This document shows positions 33,879 through 42,020 of a stretch of DNA of 64,000 nucleotides, piece after piece (within the stretch, counting starts at the first letter, position 1; every line of letters begins with the position of its first letter). Source of the DNA: Verrucomicrobiota bacterium (GTDB lineage Bacteria > Verrucomicrobiota > Verrucomicrobiia > CAIQCK01). The notes under the pieces were generated by a model that was given only the letters and a program-made list of their open reading frames with translations, searched no databases and was not told where the DNA came from. The position numbers were made by a program, and so were the translations under genes. The DNA is taken from positions 248,001-312,000 of the forward strand of contig JACRJX010000015.1 in the NCBI GenBank assembly GCA_016235595.1, in the 5' to 3' direction.

Positions 33879-34391
33879 ATGAACCGCGTTGGTATTGGTT
33901 ACGACGTTCATCAATTCAAAGAAGGTCGCAAGCTCGTCATCGGAGGGGTCATCATTCCCCATGACAAGGGTCTCGAAGGCCACAGCGATGCTGACGTGCT
34001 TGCCCACGCCGTTGCTGACGCGTTGCTCGGCGCCATCGGCGAAGCGGACATTGGCAAACATTTTCCCGTCAACGACCCGCGATGGGACGGCATTGATTCG
34101 ATGATCATCCTCGAACAAGTTGCCAAACTGGTTCGCCGCGACGGCGCCAACATCGTCAACATAGACTCCACCATTATCGCCCAGGAGCCGAAGATGGCGC
34201 CGCACATCGCGGCGATGAAGACGCGAATGGCCGACGCGTTGCATGTCCGGCCCTACCAGATTGGCATCAAGGCCACCACCAACGAGCACATGGGCTTCAT
34301 CGGCCGCGGCGAAGGCATCGCCGCGATGGCGGTGGCAAGCGTGCTGGCTGCGGGGGCGGTCAAGTCACCGCGGGTGAAACTGGAGCCGTGA
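33879..34391 (+). CDS. ispF: 2-C-methyl-D-erythritol 2,4-cyclodiphosphate synthase
   Basis: The 170-residue product starts at ATG 33879 (MNRVGIGYDVHQF); upstream in-frame starts would add residues not found in the family. Motifs are GYDVHQF with metal-binding Asp and His, LEGHSDADVLAHAVADALLGA, GDIGKHFP-like ADIGKHFPVND, and ATTNEHMGFIGRGEGIAAMA at the end. It cyclises CDP-methylerythritol phosphate in the MEP route to isoprenoids and forms a trimer in the cytoplasm. ispD is not adjacent. cysS follows, an order seen in various bacteria. Confidence 0.96.
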   Translation: MNRVGIGYDVHQFKEGRKLVIGGVIIPHDKGLEGHSDADVLAHAVADALLGAIGEADIGKHFPVNDPRWDGIDSMIILEQVAKLVRRDGANIVNIDSTIIAQEPKMAPHIAAMKTRMADALHVRPYQIGIKATTNEHMGFIGRGEGIAAMAVASVLAAGAVKSPRVKLEP

Positions 34392-34496
34392 GGCGGCCAA
34401 CAGAAAACGCGATGCGCCTGTTCGTCGCACGATCCCGCAAACACTTCCACTTTTACGTTTCAGGTTCCACGCTTTACTGAAGATTGAATCAACACC

Positions 34497-35903
34497 ATGT
34501 CACTACGAGTTTTTAACACGCTCTCTCGCAACCTCGATGAGTTTCGCCCGCTCGACCCGACCGGCAAGCGCGTCGGTATCTACACCTGCGGGCCGACGGT
34601 TTACGACTTCGCCCACATTGGCAACTTCCGGGCGTTCGCCTTTGAGGACCTCGCGCGCCGTTACCTCGTCTACCGCGGCTATGAGGTCGTCCACGTGATG
34701 AACATCACCGATGTTGAGGACAAGATCATCCGCAAGGTCCGCGAAACCGGCGAGCCGCTCAAGCAACTCACCGGCCGTTTTACCGCCGCGTTTCTCGACG
34801 ACTGTCGCGCGCTGAACCTGCTGCCGGCGCACCACGTCCCGCGCGCAACCGATCACATCCCGGAGATGCTGTCCCTGATCAGCACGCTGATGGAAAAAGG
34901 CGTTGCCTATCAGGCGCCCGACAAGTCCGTCTATTTTTCCATCGCCAAGTTCGCGCGCTACGGCCAACTCAAGAAGATTGACGCCGACCAAATGCGGCCC
35001 GGCGAACGCGTAAAGCTCGACGAGTACGAAAAGGAATCGCTCGGTGACTTTGCGCTCTGGAAGGCATGGGACGAGGCCGATGGTGACATTGGTTGGGACT
35101 CGCCATGGGGCCGCGGCCGGCCGGGCTGGCACATTGAGTGCAGCGCGATGAGCATGAAGTATCTGGGCGAAAGTTTTGACCTCCACTGCGGCGGTGAGGA
35201 CCTTGTCTTTCCGCATCACGAGGACGAGATCGCGCAAAGCGAGGCAGCCACCGGCAAGCCATTCTCCCGCTACTGGCTGCATTGCGCCTACCTGCTTGTC
35301 AACGGCCAGAAGATGAGCAAGCGGTTTGGAAACTTCTTCACGCTGCGCGACCTGCTGGCGAAAGGCTACACGGGCCGGGAACTGCGATACACGCTGATTG
35401 CCGAGCACTACCGCCGCCAGCTCAATTTCACCTTCGAAGGTGTGGACGCTGCGCGCGCTTCGCTGGCGCGGATCGACGAGTTTCTCGTGAAACTCCGCGA
35501 GGTGGCAGGCAATGCTGCCGGCGCCGCGCCTTTGCCGCCGGGAGTTGCGGCGGTGAAGGACGGTTTCGAAACCGCGCTCGACGACGACTTGAACATCAGC
35601 GCGGCACTGGGCGTCCTTTTCAATTTCATCCGCGATATCAACAAGCGGCTGGCGGAGCACGCAGTTCCGCCTGCCGAAGCCGCTGCGATTCTCGACCTGT
35701 GGCAGCGGTTCGACACTGTGCTCGGTTTCGGCGTGCCCCAGGCACAGGAAGCTCCCGCCGACATCGTCGCGCTCGCCGCGCAACGGCAGGCCGCGCGCAA
35801 GGCGAAGGACTTCAAGCTCGCCGACCAGATTCGCGACGAACTCAAGGCCAAAGGCTGGGTCATTGAGGACACCGCGAAAGGGCCGAAACTGAAGCGACTT
35901 TGA
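34497..35903 (+). CDS. cysS: Cysteine-tRNA ligase
   Basis: The 468-residue class I synthetase has the HIGH-type motif in [17 protein letters not shown], where the Cys is a zinc ligand. It has [44 protein letters not shown] with the other zinc ligands, and the KMSKS-type motif as KMSKRFGN. The DALR anticodon-binding domain and the C-terminal [20 protein letters not shown] element are present. Length and motifs are normal. It charges tRNA-Cys. The pseudokinase gene begins 9 bases after its stop. Confidence 0.97.
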   Translation: MSLRVFNTLSRNLDEFRPLDPTGKRVGIYTCGPTVYDFAHIGNFRAFAFEDLARRYLVYRGYEVVHVMNITDVEDKIIRKVRETGEPLKQLTGRFTAAFLDDCRALNLLPAHHVPRATDHIPEMLSLISTLMEKGVAYQAPDKSVYFSIAKFARYGQLKKIDADQMRPGERVKLDEYEKESLGDFALWKAWDEADGDIGWDSPWGRGRPGWHIECSAMSMKYLGESFDLHCGGEDLVFPHHEDEIAQSEAATGKPFSRYWLHCAYLLVNGQKMSKRFGNFFTLRDLLAKGYTGRELRYTLIAEHYRRQLNFTFEGVDAARASLARIDEFLVKLREVAGNAAGAAPLPPGVAAVKDGFETALDDDLNISAALGVLFNFIRDINKRLAEHAVPPAEAAAILDLWQRFDTVLGFGVPQAQEAPADIVALAAQRQAARKAKDFKLADQIRDELKAKGWVIEDTAKGPKLKRL

Positions 35904-35912
35904 AGGAGCATC

Positions 35913-37571
35913 ATGAGCGACACCGGCACGCCGTTCGGCCCGTTCGAACTGTTCGAGGTTGTCGCCGACTCGCCGCTCGGCGTCGTTCATCGCGCGCAGC
36001 GCTCCGCCGACGGCCGGGCGGTCGAGGTGTTTCGACTCGACTCCCGGTTCGCCAGCGATACTTGCTACCTGAAACGATTCCAGCATCAGGCGCAGGCTGC
36101 TGTGCGGGTCTTGCATCCCAATCTCGTGACGGTCGTGAGCAGCGGTAAAGCCGGTGGTCAATACTATCTTGCCACCGAGGCGACCGATGGCGGCACTGTC
36201 GGCGCACTGCTGCGTTCGATGGGGTCGTTGCCAGAATTGAAGGCTGTCCAGATAATCCGTGACTGCGCCTGCGGGTTGCGGGCCGCGTGGGATGCCGCGC
36301 AGTTGACACACGGCGACATTGGCGTCGAGAAAATACGGTTGTTGCCGAATGGCGCGGTGAAACTCGCCGGACTGGCGCTTGCGCGGTCCGATGAGAGCTC
36401 GCGCGTTGGCGATACGCAGGCGCTGGGCAACGCGCTTTATCAAATGCTCGTCAACGAACCGCGGCTTCAGCCGCACGCGAGCCTGCCCGATCTCAGCGGC
36501 AAACGTCCGGATATCGGACCGTTCGTTGGTGAGGTGATCGAGAAGATGCGGACAAAGGCAGCGTGGAACTACGCCAGTTACAGCCATCTCATCGAAGACC
36601 TTGACGCCGTGCTGTCCCAGCGCCAACCGCCGCACACGGAAGTGAAGCTCTCGCTCGGCGCGGCTTCGGCTCCGTCTGCAGTGGCGGACGCCGAACCGAC
36701 AACGCCGGCCCACATGCGACTGAGGCGGCGTGCGGCGTTCAACTGGAATTCACGACTCGTCTGGCTGGCGGGCTTGTTGATCTTCGCAGCCATCGTTTGG
36801 CAGACGTGGCGGTATTTCGACCGCACGGGGCTGTTGCCGCTGCCTCCTGCGCCGTCGACACCTCCGCCGCCCATCGCACTCGTGCCTGCCGAGCCGTCGC
36901 CCGCCGCGCTTGGACTTCCGACGTTTGAGAATATCACCGACGCGGCGGAACGTGGTCGTGCGATGGCGAAGCATCTCGGTGTGGGTCGTTTACAAGCCGG
37001 TTACGGCGGCATGCTTGGCGTGCTTGACGACGGACAAATGCGGTGGAGTTACGCTTTCCGAAGCAGCAAGGAGCTGAGCGACTTCCATTTGTCTGACGGG
37101 CAGCATCGGTTGCAGGACGGCACGCTCCAGTTGTCGCGCGCACAGATGGCGTTCAAGTGCCCGCTCGTCGGCGACATGACGCTGGCTGTCGAGGGCCAGA
37201 TGACCGATGCCGACCCGAATGGGCCGTTACTGGCTCTTGCCGTCGCGTGGCATCAGGGCGTCGGCAGCGAGCGCACGTTTGGTTTCACGCGGACGGCGGC
37301 GGAACTTTGCGAGATCGTCGCCGGCAAACGCGTTGTGCTCGCCAGCGCGCCGTTCGAGTTGAGGCCCGGCACGCCGGTGCGCTATCTTCTCACGCAGCGC
37401 GGCAAAGCGTGCGTCGTCAAGATCCGTGACGGGCCGCTGTTGATGGGCACGTTCACGCAACCGTCCGAAGGCACGCTGCGGCTCATTAGCGACGGCTGCA
37501 CCTCCGCCTACAGCTTGCTGGAGATTACCAGCACGGTGCCTGCAGACAGGCTGTCGCAGCCTGCGCCGTAG
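35913..37571 (+). CDS. Transmembrane protein kinase-like protein, predicted pseudokinase
   Basis: The 552-residue product has the overall order of a bacterial Ser/Thr kinase: a kinase-like domain (about 8-235), one membrane helix (about 282-299), a Pro-rich stretch (about 309-330) and an extracytoplasmic domain. The kinase region keeps the fold pattern: FELFEVVADSPLGVVHRAQ, HPNLVTVVSSG, LTHGDIGVEKIRLLPNGAVKLAG. Key residues are missing. The Ala-Val-Lys position reads AVEVFRL, the catalytic-loop HRD reads HGD with Glu in place of Asn, and the DFG Asp is replaced (KLAGLAL). It is therefore probably a scaffold or sensor rather than an active kinase. The outer domain (from about 340) resembles a concanavalin-type sandwich. 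It follows cysS by 9 bases. Confidence 0.75.
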   Translation: MSDTGTPFGPFELFEVVADSPLGVVHRAQRSADGRAVEVFRLDSRFASDTCYLKRFQHQAQAAVRVLHPNLVTVVSSGKAGGQYYLATEATDGGTVGALLRSMGSLPELKAVQIIRDCACGLRAAWDAAQLTHGDIGVEKIRLLPNGAVKLAGLALARSDESSRVGDTQALGNALYQMLVNEPRLQPHASLPDLSGKRPDIGPFVGEVIEKMRTKAAWNYASYSHLIEDLDAVLSQRQPPHTEVKLSLGAASAPSAVADAEPTTPAHMRLRRRAAFNWNSRLVWLAGLLIFAAIVWQTWRYFDRTGLLPLPPAPSTPPPPIALVPAEPSPAALGLPTFENITDAAERGRAMAKHLGVGRLQAGYGGMLGVLDDGQMRWSYAFRSSKELSDFHLSDGQHRLQDGTLQLSRAQMAFKCPLVGDMTLAVEGQMTDADPNGPLLALAVAWHQGVGSERTFGFTRTAAELCEIVAGKRVVLASAPFELRPGTPVRYLLTQRGKACVVKIRDGPLLMGTFTQPSEGTLRLISDGCTSAYSLLEITSTVPADRLSQPAP

Positions 37572-37640
37572 TGGGCGCCGCTTTGTGGCTTGACTGGCGC
37601 GGCGGGCTTTGTTACCGGCTCTAGCGTCACAGGAAACACT

Positions 37641-38411
37641 ATGAAACTTAATCGCCTATTGCCCGCACTCGCCGCCGCTGCACTTGTCATTGGATTCAAC
37701 GCTTCGGCAGCCGACAACGAACTCACCGACCAGGAGAAAGCTGACGGTTACGTCCTGCTCTTCAATGGCAAGGACTTCACCGGATGGGAAAGCCGGTCGG
37801 AATTCTGGAGTGTCAAGGACGGCGCGATCTGTGGCAAGACTACTGCGGATTGCATTCCGAAGCAGAACACCTTCTGTATCTGCAAGGCCGGCGAGTTTGG
37901 CGACTTTGAGTTGCACGCGAAGTTCAAGCTCGTGCCCGGCGATGCGAAGGGTTTCTCCAACTCCGGCATCCAGTATCGCAGCAAGGTGTATGATCCGGCC
38001 TATTGCGTCGTCGGCGGCTATCAGGGCGACATGGAAGCCGGCAAGAATTACACCGGCATACTCTACGAAGAACGTGGCCGCGGCATCCTCGCCAAACGGG
38101 GTCAGAAGGTTGTTATCAAGGAAGGCGGCGACCCGAAGAACCCGAAGAAGCCCAACATTGAAGTGGTCGGCTCCGTCGGCAATCCCGACGAGGTCCAGGC
38201 ATCGATCAAACAAGGCGACTGGAACGATTACGTCATCATCGCCAAGGGCAATCATCTCCAGCAGTTCGTCAACGGCAAGCAGACGGTCGATGTAACCGAC
38301 GAGACTGCCGTGGGCGCCAAGACAGGCATCATCGCGCTCCAGATCCATAAAGGTCCGCCGATGAGCGCCTGTTTCAAAGACCTGAAGATCAAGAAGCTGT
38401 CGGCGAAGTAA
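37641..38411 (+). CDS. Exported DUF1080 (3-keto-disaccharide hydrolase-type) protein
   Basis: The 256-residue product has a Sec signal peptide (MKLNRLLPALAAAALVIGF, cleavage near ASA). A single DUF1080 domain follows: GYVLLFNGKDFTGWE, FWSVKDGAICGKT, FELHAKFKLVPGDAKGFSNSGIQYRS, and the final CFKDLKIKKLS. The fold is a concanavalin-like beta sandwich. Some family members hydrolyse 3-keto-glucosides, others have unknown sugar-related roles, and the domain is very common in Verrucomicrobiota and Planctomycetes. AGGAAA lies 6 bases before the chosen ATG, supporting this start. It is convergent with the receiver-protein gene. Confidence 0.85.
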   Translation: MKLNRLLPALAAAALVIGFNASAADNELTDQEKADGYVLLFNGKDFTGWESRSEFWSVKDGAICGKTTADCIPKQNTFCICKAGEFGDFELHAKFKLVPGDAKGFSNSGIQYRSKVYDPAYCVVGGYQGDMEAGKNYTGILYEERGRGILAKRGQKVVIKEGGDPKNPKKPNIEVVGSVGNPDEVQASIKQGDWNDYVIIAKGNHLQQFVNGKQTVDVTDETAVGAKTGIIALQIHKGPPMSACFKDLKIKKLSAK

Positions 38412-38537
38412 ACAGCCACAGCATCCACGCGGTTTCGAGATGCCTCGCGGCAGTGGCAGCAAGGGTCTGTTCCGGGCTGTGAGCTTCTGCCAACCCGCCT
38501 GAGCGCGGGCGCAAGATGTGATGTCACGACGGCGGCG

Positions 38538-38918
38538 CTACGTGGCGGAACCGGTTGGGGGCAGGGCGCGCTCGATGGCGGCCAGCAGGAGGGTTTCGTC
38601 CACGATAGGCTTGGGAACGTAGTCGTTGAAGCCCGCACTGAGGTATTTTTCACGGTCACCTGCCATGGCATGAGCTGTAAGGGCGATGACGGGAATGTTG
38701 CGCAAGACGTTGTCGGCGCGGAGGCGGCGCAAGACCTCGGTGCCGTCCATATGCGGAAGCGATATGTCGAGCAGGATCAGGTCGGGCCTGTCGTGTTTGA
38801 GTCCCTCCAGCGCATCGAAGCCGGTTTCGTAGGTCGTGACCTTATAGCGGTCTTCGAGCATGACCCGAACCAGGAGGCGGTTGTCGGGGTTGTCTTCAAC
38901 AACGGTGATTTTTCTCAT
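38538..38918 (-). CDS. Stand-alone response-regulator receiver protein
   Basis: The 126-residue product is a single REC domain with no output domain. The acidic pocket is in ITVVEDNPDNR, the phosphoacceptor Asp in DLILLDISLPHMDG, the conserved Thr in VIALTAHAM and the Lys in DYVPKPI. It may relay phosphate (DivK-like) or bind a partner (CheY-like). It lies 53 bases downstream of the hybrid kinase on the same strand and is last in the receptor/YfiR/kinase operon, so the kinase is its likely donor. Confidence 0.92.
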   Translation of the reverse strand: MRKITVVEDNPDNRLLVRVMLEDRYKVTTYETGFDALEGLKHDRPDLILLDISLPHMDGTEVLRRLRADNVLRNIPVIALTAHAMAGDREKYLSAGFNDYVPKPIVDETLLLAAIERALPPTGSAT

Positions 38919-38971
38919 AACGTAGGTGCTAATTATTGTGTGAACGCCAGGGTGTCAGCCGGGCGACGACA

Positions 38972-41365
38972 TCAAGTTGCCACGATTCGATGGATTCTGC
39001 TATGCGGATGTCTCAGCAGTTCACGCAGGGTGCGTTTGAGTTCCTTTTCCATGTCTGCGGTCTTTTGAAGGACGGCTTGTGCCTGTTGGCTGAGACGGAG
39101 TTTTTCCGCCGAATCAAGTTCCTTGACGGTGCAGACGATGACGGGCAAGCGGCGGTAGCGGGAGTCCTTGCGAATCTGGCTGAGGAAGCTCACGCCGTCC
39201 ATGACCGGCATGATCAGATCGAGAATGATCAGGTCGGGTGCGAATCGCTCGATCTTGTTCAGAGCGTCCTGGCCGTTGACTGCGGTCTCGACCTCGACGG
39301 CTTCTTCCGCAAGGTAGTTGGTCAAGAGGCGTCGATCATCGTTTGTGTCGTCCACTACGAGGACTCTGCCAGTCTTGTGGCCCAGGGTCCGCTTGAGCAC
39401 CGGCAGGAGTTCCTCGCGGGTGATGGGTTTCTGAAGCACATCGACTGCGCCGAAGACAGTGCCTTTCTTCTCGCGAGCCACGACGCTGATGACCACGACC
39501 GGAATGTGGGCGATCTGCGGGGTGGTTTTGATGGCGCTCAGCACCTGCCAGCCGTCCATTCGCGGCATCAGCAGATCGAGCGTGATCAGGTCCGGCCGGA
39601 CTTCCCTGGCCATACGAAGGCCTTCTTCACCGGAGCCGGCCGTGATGACGCGATAGCCGCACTCCTCGATGAAGTGTGTCAGCAACAGGCGGGCATCCGG
39701 TTCGTCGTCAATGACCAGCACGACTCGGGTTTTCAGGCCGCTCCATTCCTCCAGCGGCTTGCCTTGCCAGGTCGCGGAAGACTTATGAGCAGGACGCGTG
39801 GCGCTCGAATCCGGGGCCGGCGTGCCATGTTGAAGCTCGGAGGCGCGCGTCAGCACGATTCTGAACGTAGAACCTTTGTTCACCTCACTGGAGACTTCAA
39901 TCCGATAACCCATGAGCTGGCAGAGTGCCTGGGAAATCGTCAGCCCCAGACCCGTGCCGCCGAACTTGCGGGCGGTGCTGGGATCGGCTTGCTGGAACGC
40001 TTCGAAGATCATGCCAAGCCGCTCCTTTGGAATGCCGACGCCGGTGTCGGCCACGTCAATGCGCATGGGCCGGTTGGTTGCGGGGTCAGCGATGACGCGA
40101 ACGATGACGCGGCCTTCTTCGGTGAACTTCAAGGCGTTGCCGACGAGGTTGATGAGGACTTGTTTGAGCTTGGCGGCATCGGTTTCGAAAGGAGCCACCG
40201 TGGGCGGCAGTTCGACGAGAAGCCGGACGCCGCGGCCACGCACCTGGCCTTCGAGTTGGCCGACCACCTCGCGAACCATGGCATCCAGCGATACGGGGGC
40301 GAGTTCCAGTTCCACTTTCCGGGCTTCGATCTTGGCGAGGTCGAGGATCTGGTTGATGAGACTGAGCAGGTGCTTTCCATTGGCGACGATGCGGTCCATG
40401 AATGTGAGGTCGTCGGGATGAAAGTTCTTGTTCTTGTTCTTGAGCAGGATGTTGGCGAAGCCGATGACAGAGTTCAGGGGCGTGCGCAACTCATGGCTCA
40501 TGTTGGCCAGGAACTCGCTCTTGGCGCGGTTGGCTTCGACGGCCTCGCGGGTCCGCTCAGCCACGCGCTGTTCGAGGGTTTCGTTGAGGCGGGTCAGTTC
40601 TTCCTGCGTGCGGATGCGCTCGCCGATTTCCTGCTTGAGGGCCTCGTTGGTCTGGCGCAAGGCGGTTTCACGCTCCTGGATACTGGTGAGCATTTGATTG
40701 AACCCGTCGGTGAGCATGCCCAGTTCGTCCCGGCTGTTCAGCTTGGCGCGGACGGAATAATCTTTCCGGTCGGAGATGGCCTTGGTGGTGGCTGCCAACT
40801 CCAGGATCGGCCTCGCGATGAACCGTTGCAGGATGGCAGAGAAAGCAAAACTTACCAAGAACGCCGCTGTCAGCGCGGCTGCAACCACGCCCGCATACAT
40901 TCTCAAGCGGTCTTGCACGGCTTTGAGATCGGCTTGAACGTAAATCGTTCCCACCCGCTTGCTGTCCTGAATCACCGGCCGGAACAATACGAGGCAATCT
41001 TTCTCAAAGAGGTAGCCATCCGGCCCGGGTTTGTCGGGGAAGTCAATCTTCGTGCCTCCGCGGGTGTAGGTGGCAAATACCGTGCCATCTTCTGCGTAAA
41101 GACAGCCGCCCATGACGTGCGATTCGACCCGCAGGGCGCTGAGCGTTTCCGTGGCGGCGGCGGGATCGTTGAAGAACAGCGCGGCGGTGGAGTTGTAGCC
41201 AATGCCGCTGGTCAGCACAATCAGGTTGCGGGCCAGCTCCTGCTTGAAGGTGATCGTTTCCGATGCGACAAGGACCAGCGAGGCGATCAGCAGCGCCCCA
41301 CTGCTGGTCACCATAACCATCAGCGACAACTTCCGCTTAATTGGCATGTCACGGAACCATTGCAT
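38972..41365 (-). CDS. Hybrid sensor histidine kinase with CHASE8-like sensor and two receiver domains
   Basis: The 797-residue product has TM1 (about 13-34), then a periplasmic CHASE8-like domain (SGIGYNSTAALFFNDPAAA, TLSALRVESHV, CLYAEDGTVFATY). TM2 (about 158-178), HAMP (about 179-231), a coiled coil, and HisKA with the phospho-His in FLANMSHELRTP (His291) follow. The ATPase shows DTGVGIPKERLG and GTGLGLTISQALC. Two REC domains have Asp in DLITLDLLMPRMDG and DLIILDLIMPVMDG. CHASE8 is the sensor domain of YfiN/TpbB, which YfiR controls, and a YfiR-like gene ends one base upstream. The ribosome site AGGAGGT lies inside the end of that gene, so the two are translationally linked. Confidence 0.93.
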   Translation of the reverse strand: MQWFRDMPIKRKLSLMVMVTSSGALLIASLVLVASETITFKQELARNLIVLTSGIGYNSTAALFFNDPAAATETLSALRVESHVMGGCLYAEDGTVFATYTRGGTKIDFPDKPGPDGYLFEKDCLVLFRPVIQDSKRVGTIYVQADLKAVQDRLRMYAGVVAAALTAAFLVSFAFSAILQRFIARPILELAATTKAISDRKDYSVRAKLNSRDELGMLTDGFNQMLTSIQERETALRQTNEALKQEIGERIRTQEELTRLNETLEQRVAERTREAVEANRAKSEFLANMSHELRTPLNSVIGFANILLKNKNKNFHPDDLTFMDRIVANGKHLLSLINQILDLAKIEARKVELELAPVSLDAMVREVVGQLEGQVRGRGVRLLVELPPTVAPFETDAAKLKQVLINLVGNALKFTEEGRVIVRVIADPATNRPMRIDVADTGVGIPKERLGMIFEAFQQADPSTARKFGGTGLGLTISQALCQLMGYRIEVSSEVNKGSTFRIVLTRASELQHGTPAPDSSATRPAHKSSATWQGKPLEEWSGLKTRVVLVIDDEPDARLLLTHFIEECGYRVITAGSGEEGLRMAREVRPDLITLDLLMPRMDGWQVLSAIKTTPQIAHIPVVVISVVAREKKGTVFGAVDVLQKPITREELLPVLKRTLGHKTGRVLVVDDTNDDRRLLTNYLAEEAVEVETAVNGQDALNKIERFAPDLIILDLIMPVMDGVSFLSQIRKDSRYRRLPVIVCTVKELDSAEKLRLSQQAQAVLQKTADMEKELKRTLRELLRHPHSRIHRIVAT

Positions 41366-41366
41366 G

Positions 41367-42002
41367 TCATTTACCTCCTTTGACGCGTTCAGAGCCGATG
41401 ATGGTTGCCAGCCTCAACAACTTGGAGCTGATCGACAACCCGCTGCTTCTGGCAGCCTCCACGTTAATTTCAAACCGGACATTGGCACCTTGGAGCCGGA
41501 AGTTGACGATGCCGCCGTTATGTGCGAAGCGGTCTGTCTCGCCCACGGTGAGGCAGTGTTTTCCCGCAAGTTTGGCAAGGATGCTGGCAAGGCGTCCTTT
41601 TTCTGACTTGCTGATGAAAATCAGATGGCAGTGCTGCAGGTTATCGATCTGTTTGGACCGGTGGATGGCGATGGGCCGGTTCTTGATGGTTTCGCCGCGA
41701 ATGATTCGGTCAAGCTCGCCGCCAAACAAATCGTCGCCAAGAATGCCAATGATGATCGGCGCTGTCGGCGTTGGAAATACCTCCGGTGGCCACTCGACGT
41801 ACAATGCGAAGTTGAACAGGAAGGCGGCCTTGACTTCATACTCCCTGGCAGCAGGAGTTGCGCCTCGGGTCTCCAGCGGTCCCAATGCACATGCCCAAAC
41901 GGCGCCAAGCAATGCGATAGCGTCGATCCCGACCAGCCCAATGCGCTTGGCGCGCAGGCCAGCTGATCCGCCGATTGGCAGCGTTGGTTGTCTGAACTTC
42001 AC
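41367..42002 (-). CDS. YfiR-family (DUF4154) periplasmic protein
   Basis: The 211-residue product has an N-terminal hydrophobic signal segment (about 18-45) and then the YfiR/DUF4154 pattern: EYEVKAAFLFNFALYVEWPPEVF, IIIGILGDDLFGGELDRII, NLQHCHLIFISKSEKGRL and HCLTVGETDRFAHNGGIVNF, followed by VRFEINVEAARSSGL and a SSKLLRLA end. In Pseudomonas, YfiR is a periplasmic repressor of the CHASE8 cyclase YfiN. Here it is followed by a CHASE8-like histidine kinase, so it probably tunes kinase signalling. Two Cys (in QHCH and KHC) might give redox control, as reported for YfiR. It lies 18 bases after the TonB-dependent receptor. Confidence 0.88.
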   Translation of the reverse strand: MKFRQPTLPIGGSAGLRAKRIGLVGIDAIALLGAVWACALGPLETRGATPAAREYEVKAAFLFNFALYVEWPPEVFPTPTAPIIIGILGDDLFGGELDRIIRGETIKNRPIAIHRSKQIDNLQHCHLIFISKSEKGRLASILAKLAGKHCLTVGETDRFAHNGGIVNFRLQGANVRFEINVEAARSSGLSISSKLLRLATIIGSERVKGGK

Positions 42003-42020
42003 GACACCGAAACCTACGGC

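Noticed and set aside
34503-36713. 736-codon open frame on the minus strand opposite cysS and the pseudokinase
   Set aside because: It crosses the junction of two clear plus-strand genes and shows no family motifs, so it is a shadow frame.
38936-41383. 815-codon open frame on the plus strand opposite the hybrid kinase
   Set aside because: It mirrors the kinase gene, has no domain pattern, and spans the gap between two real genes on the other strand.
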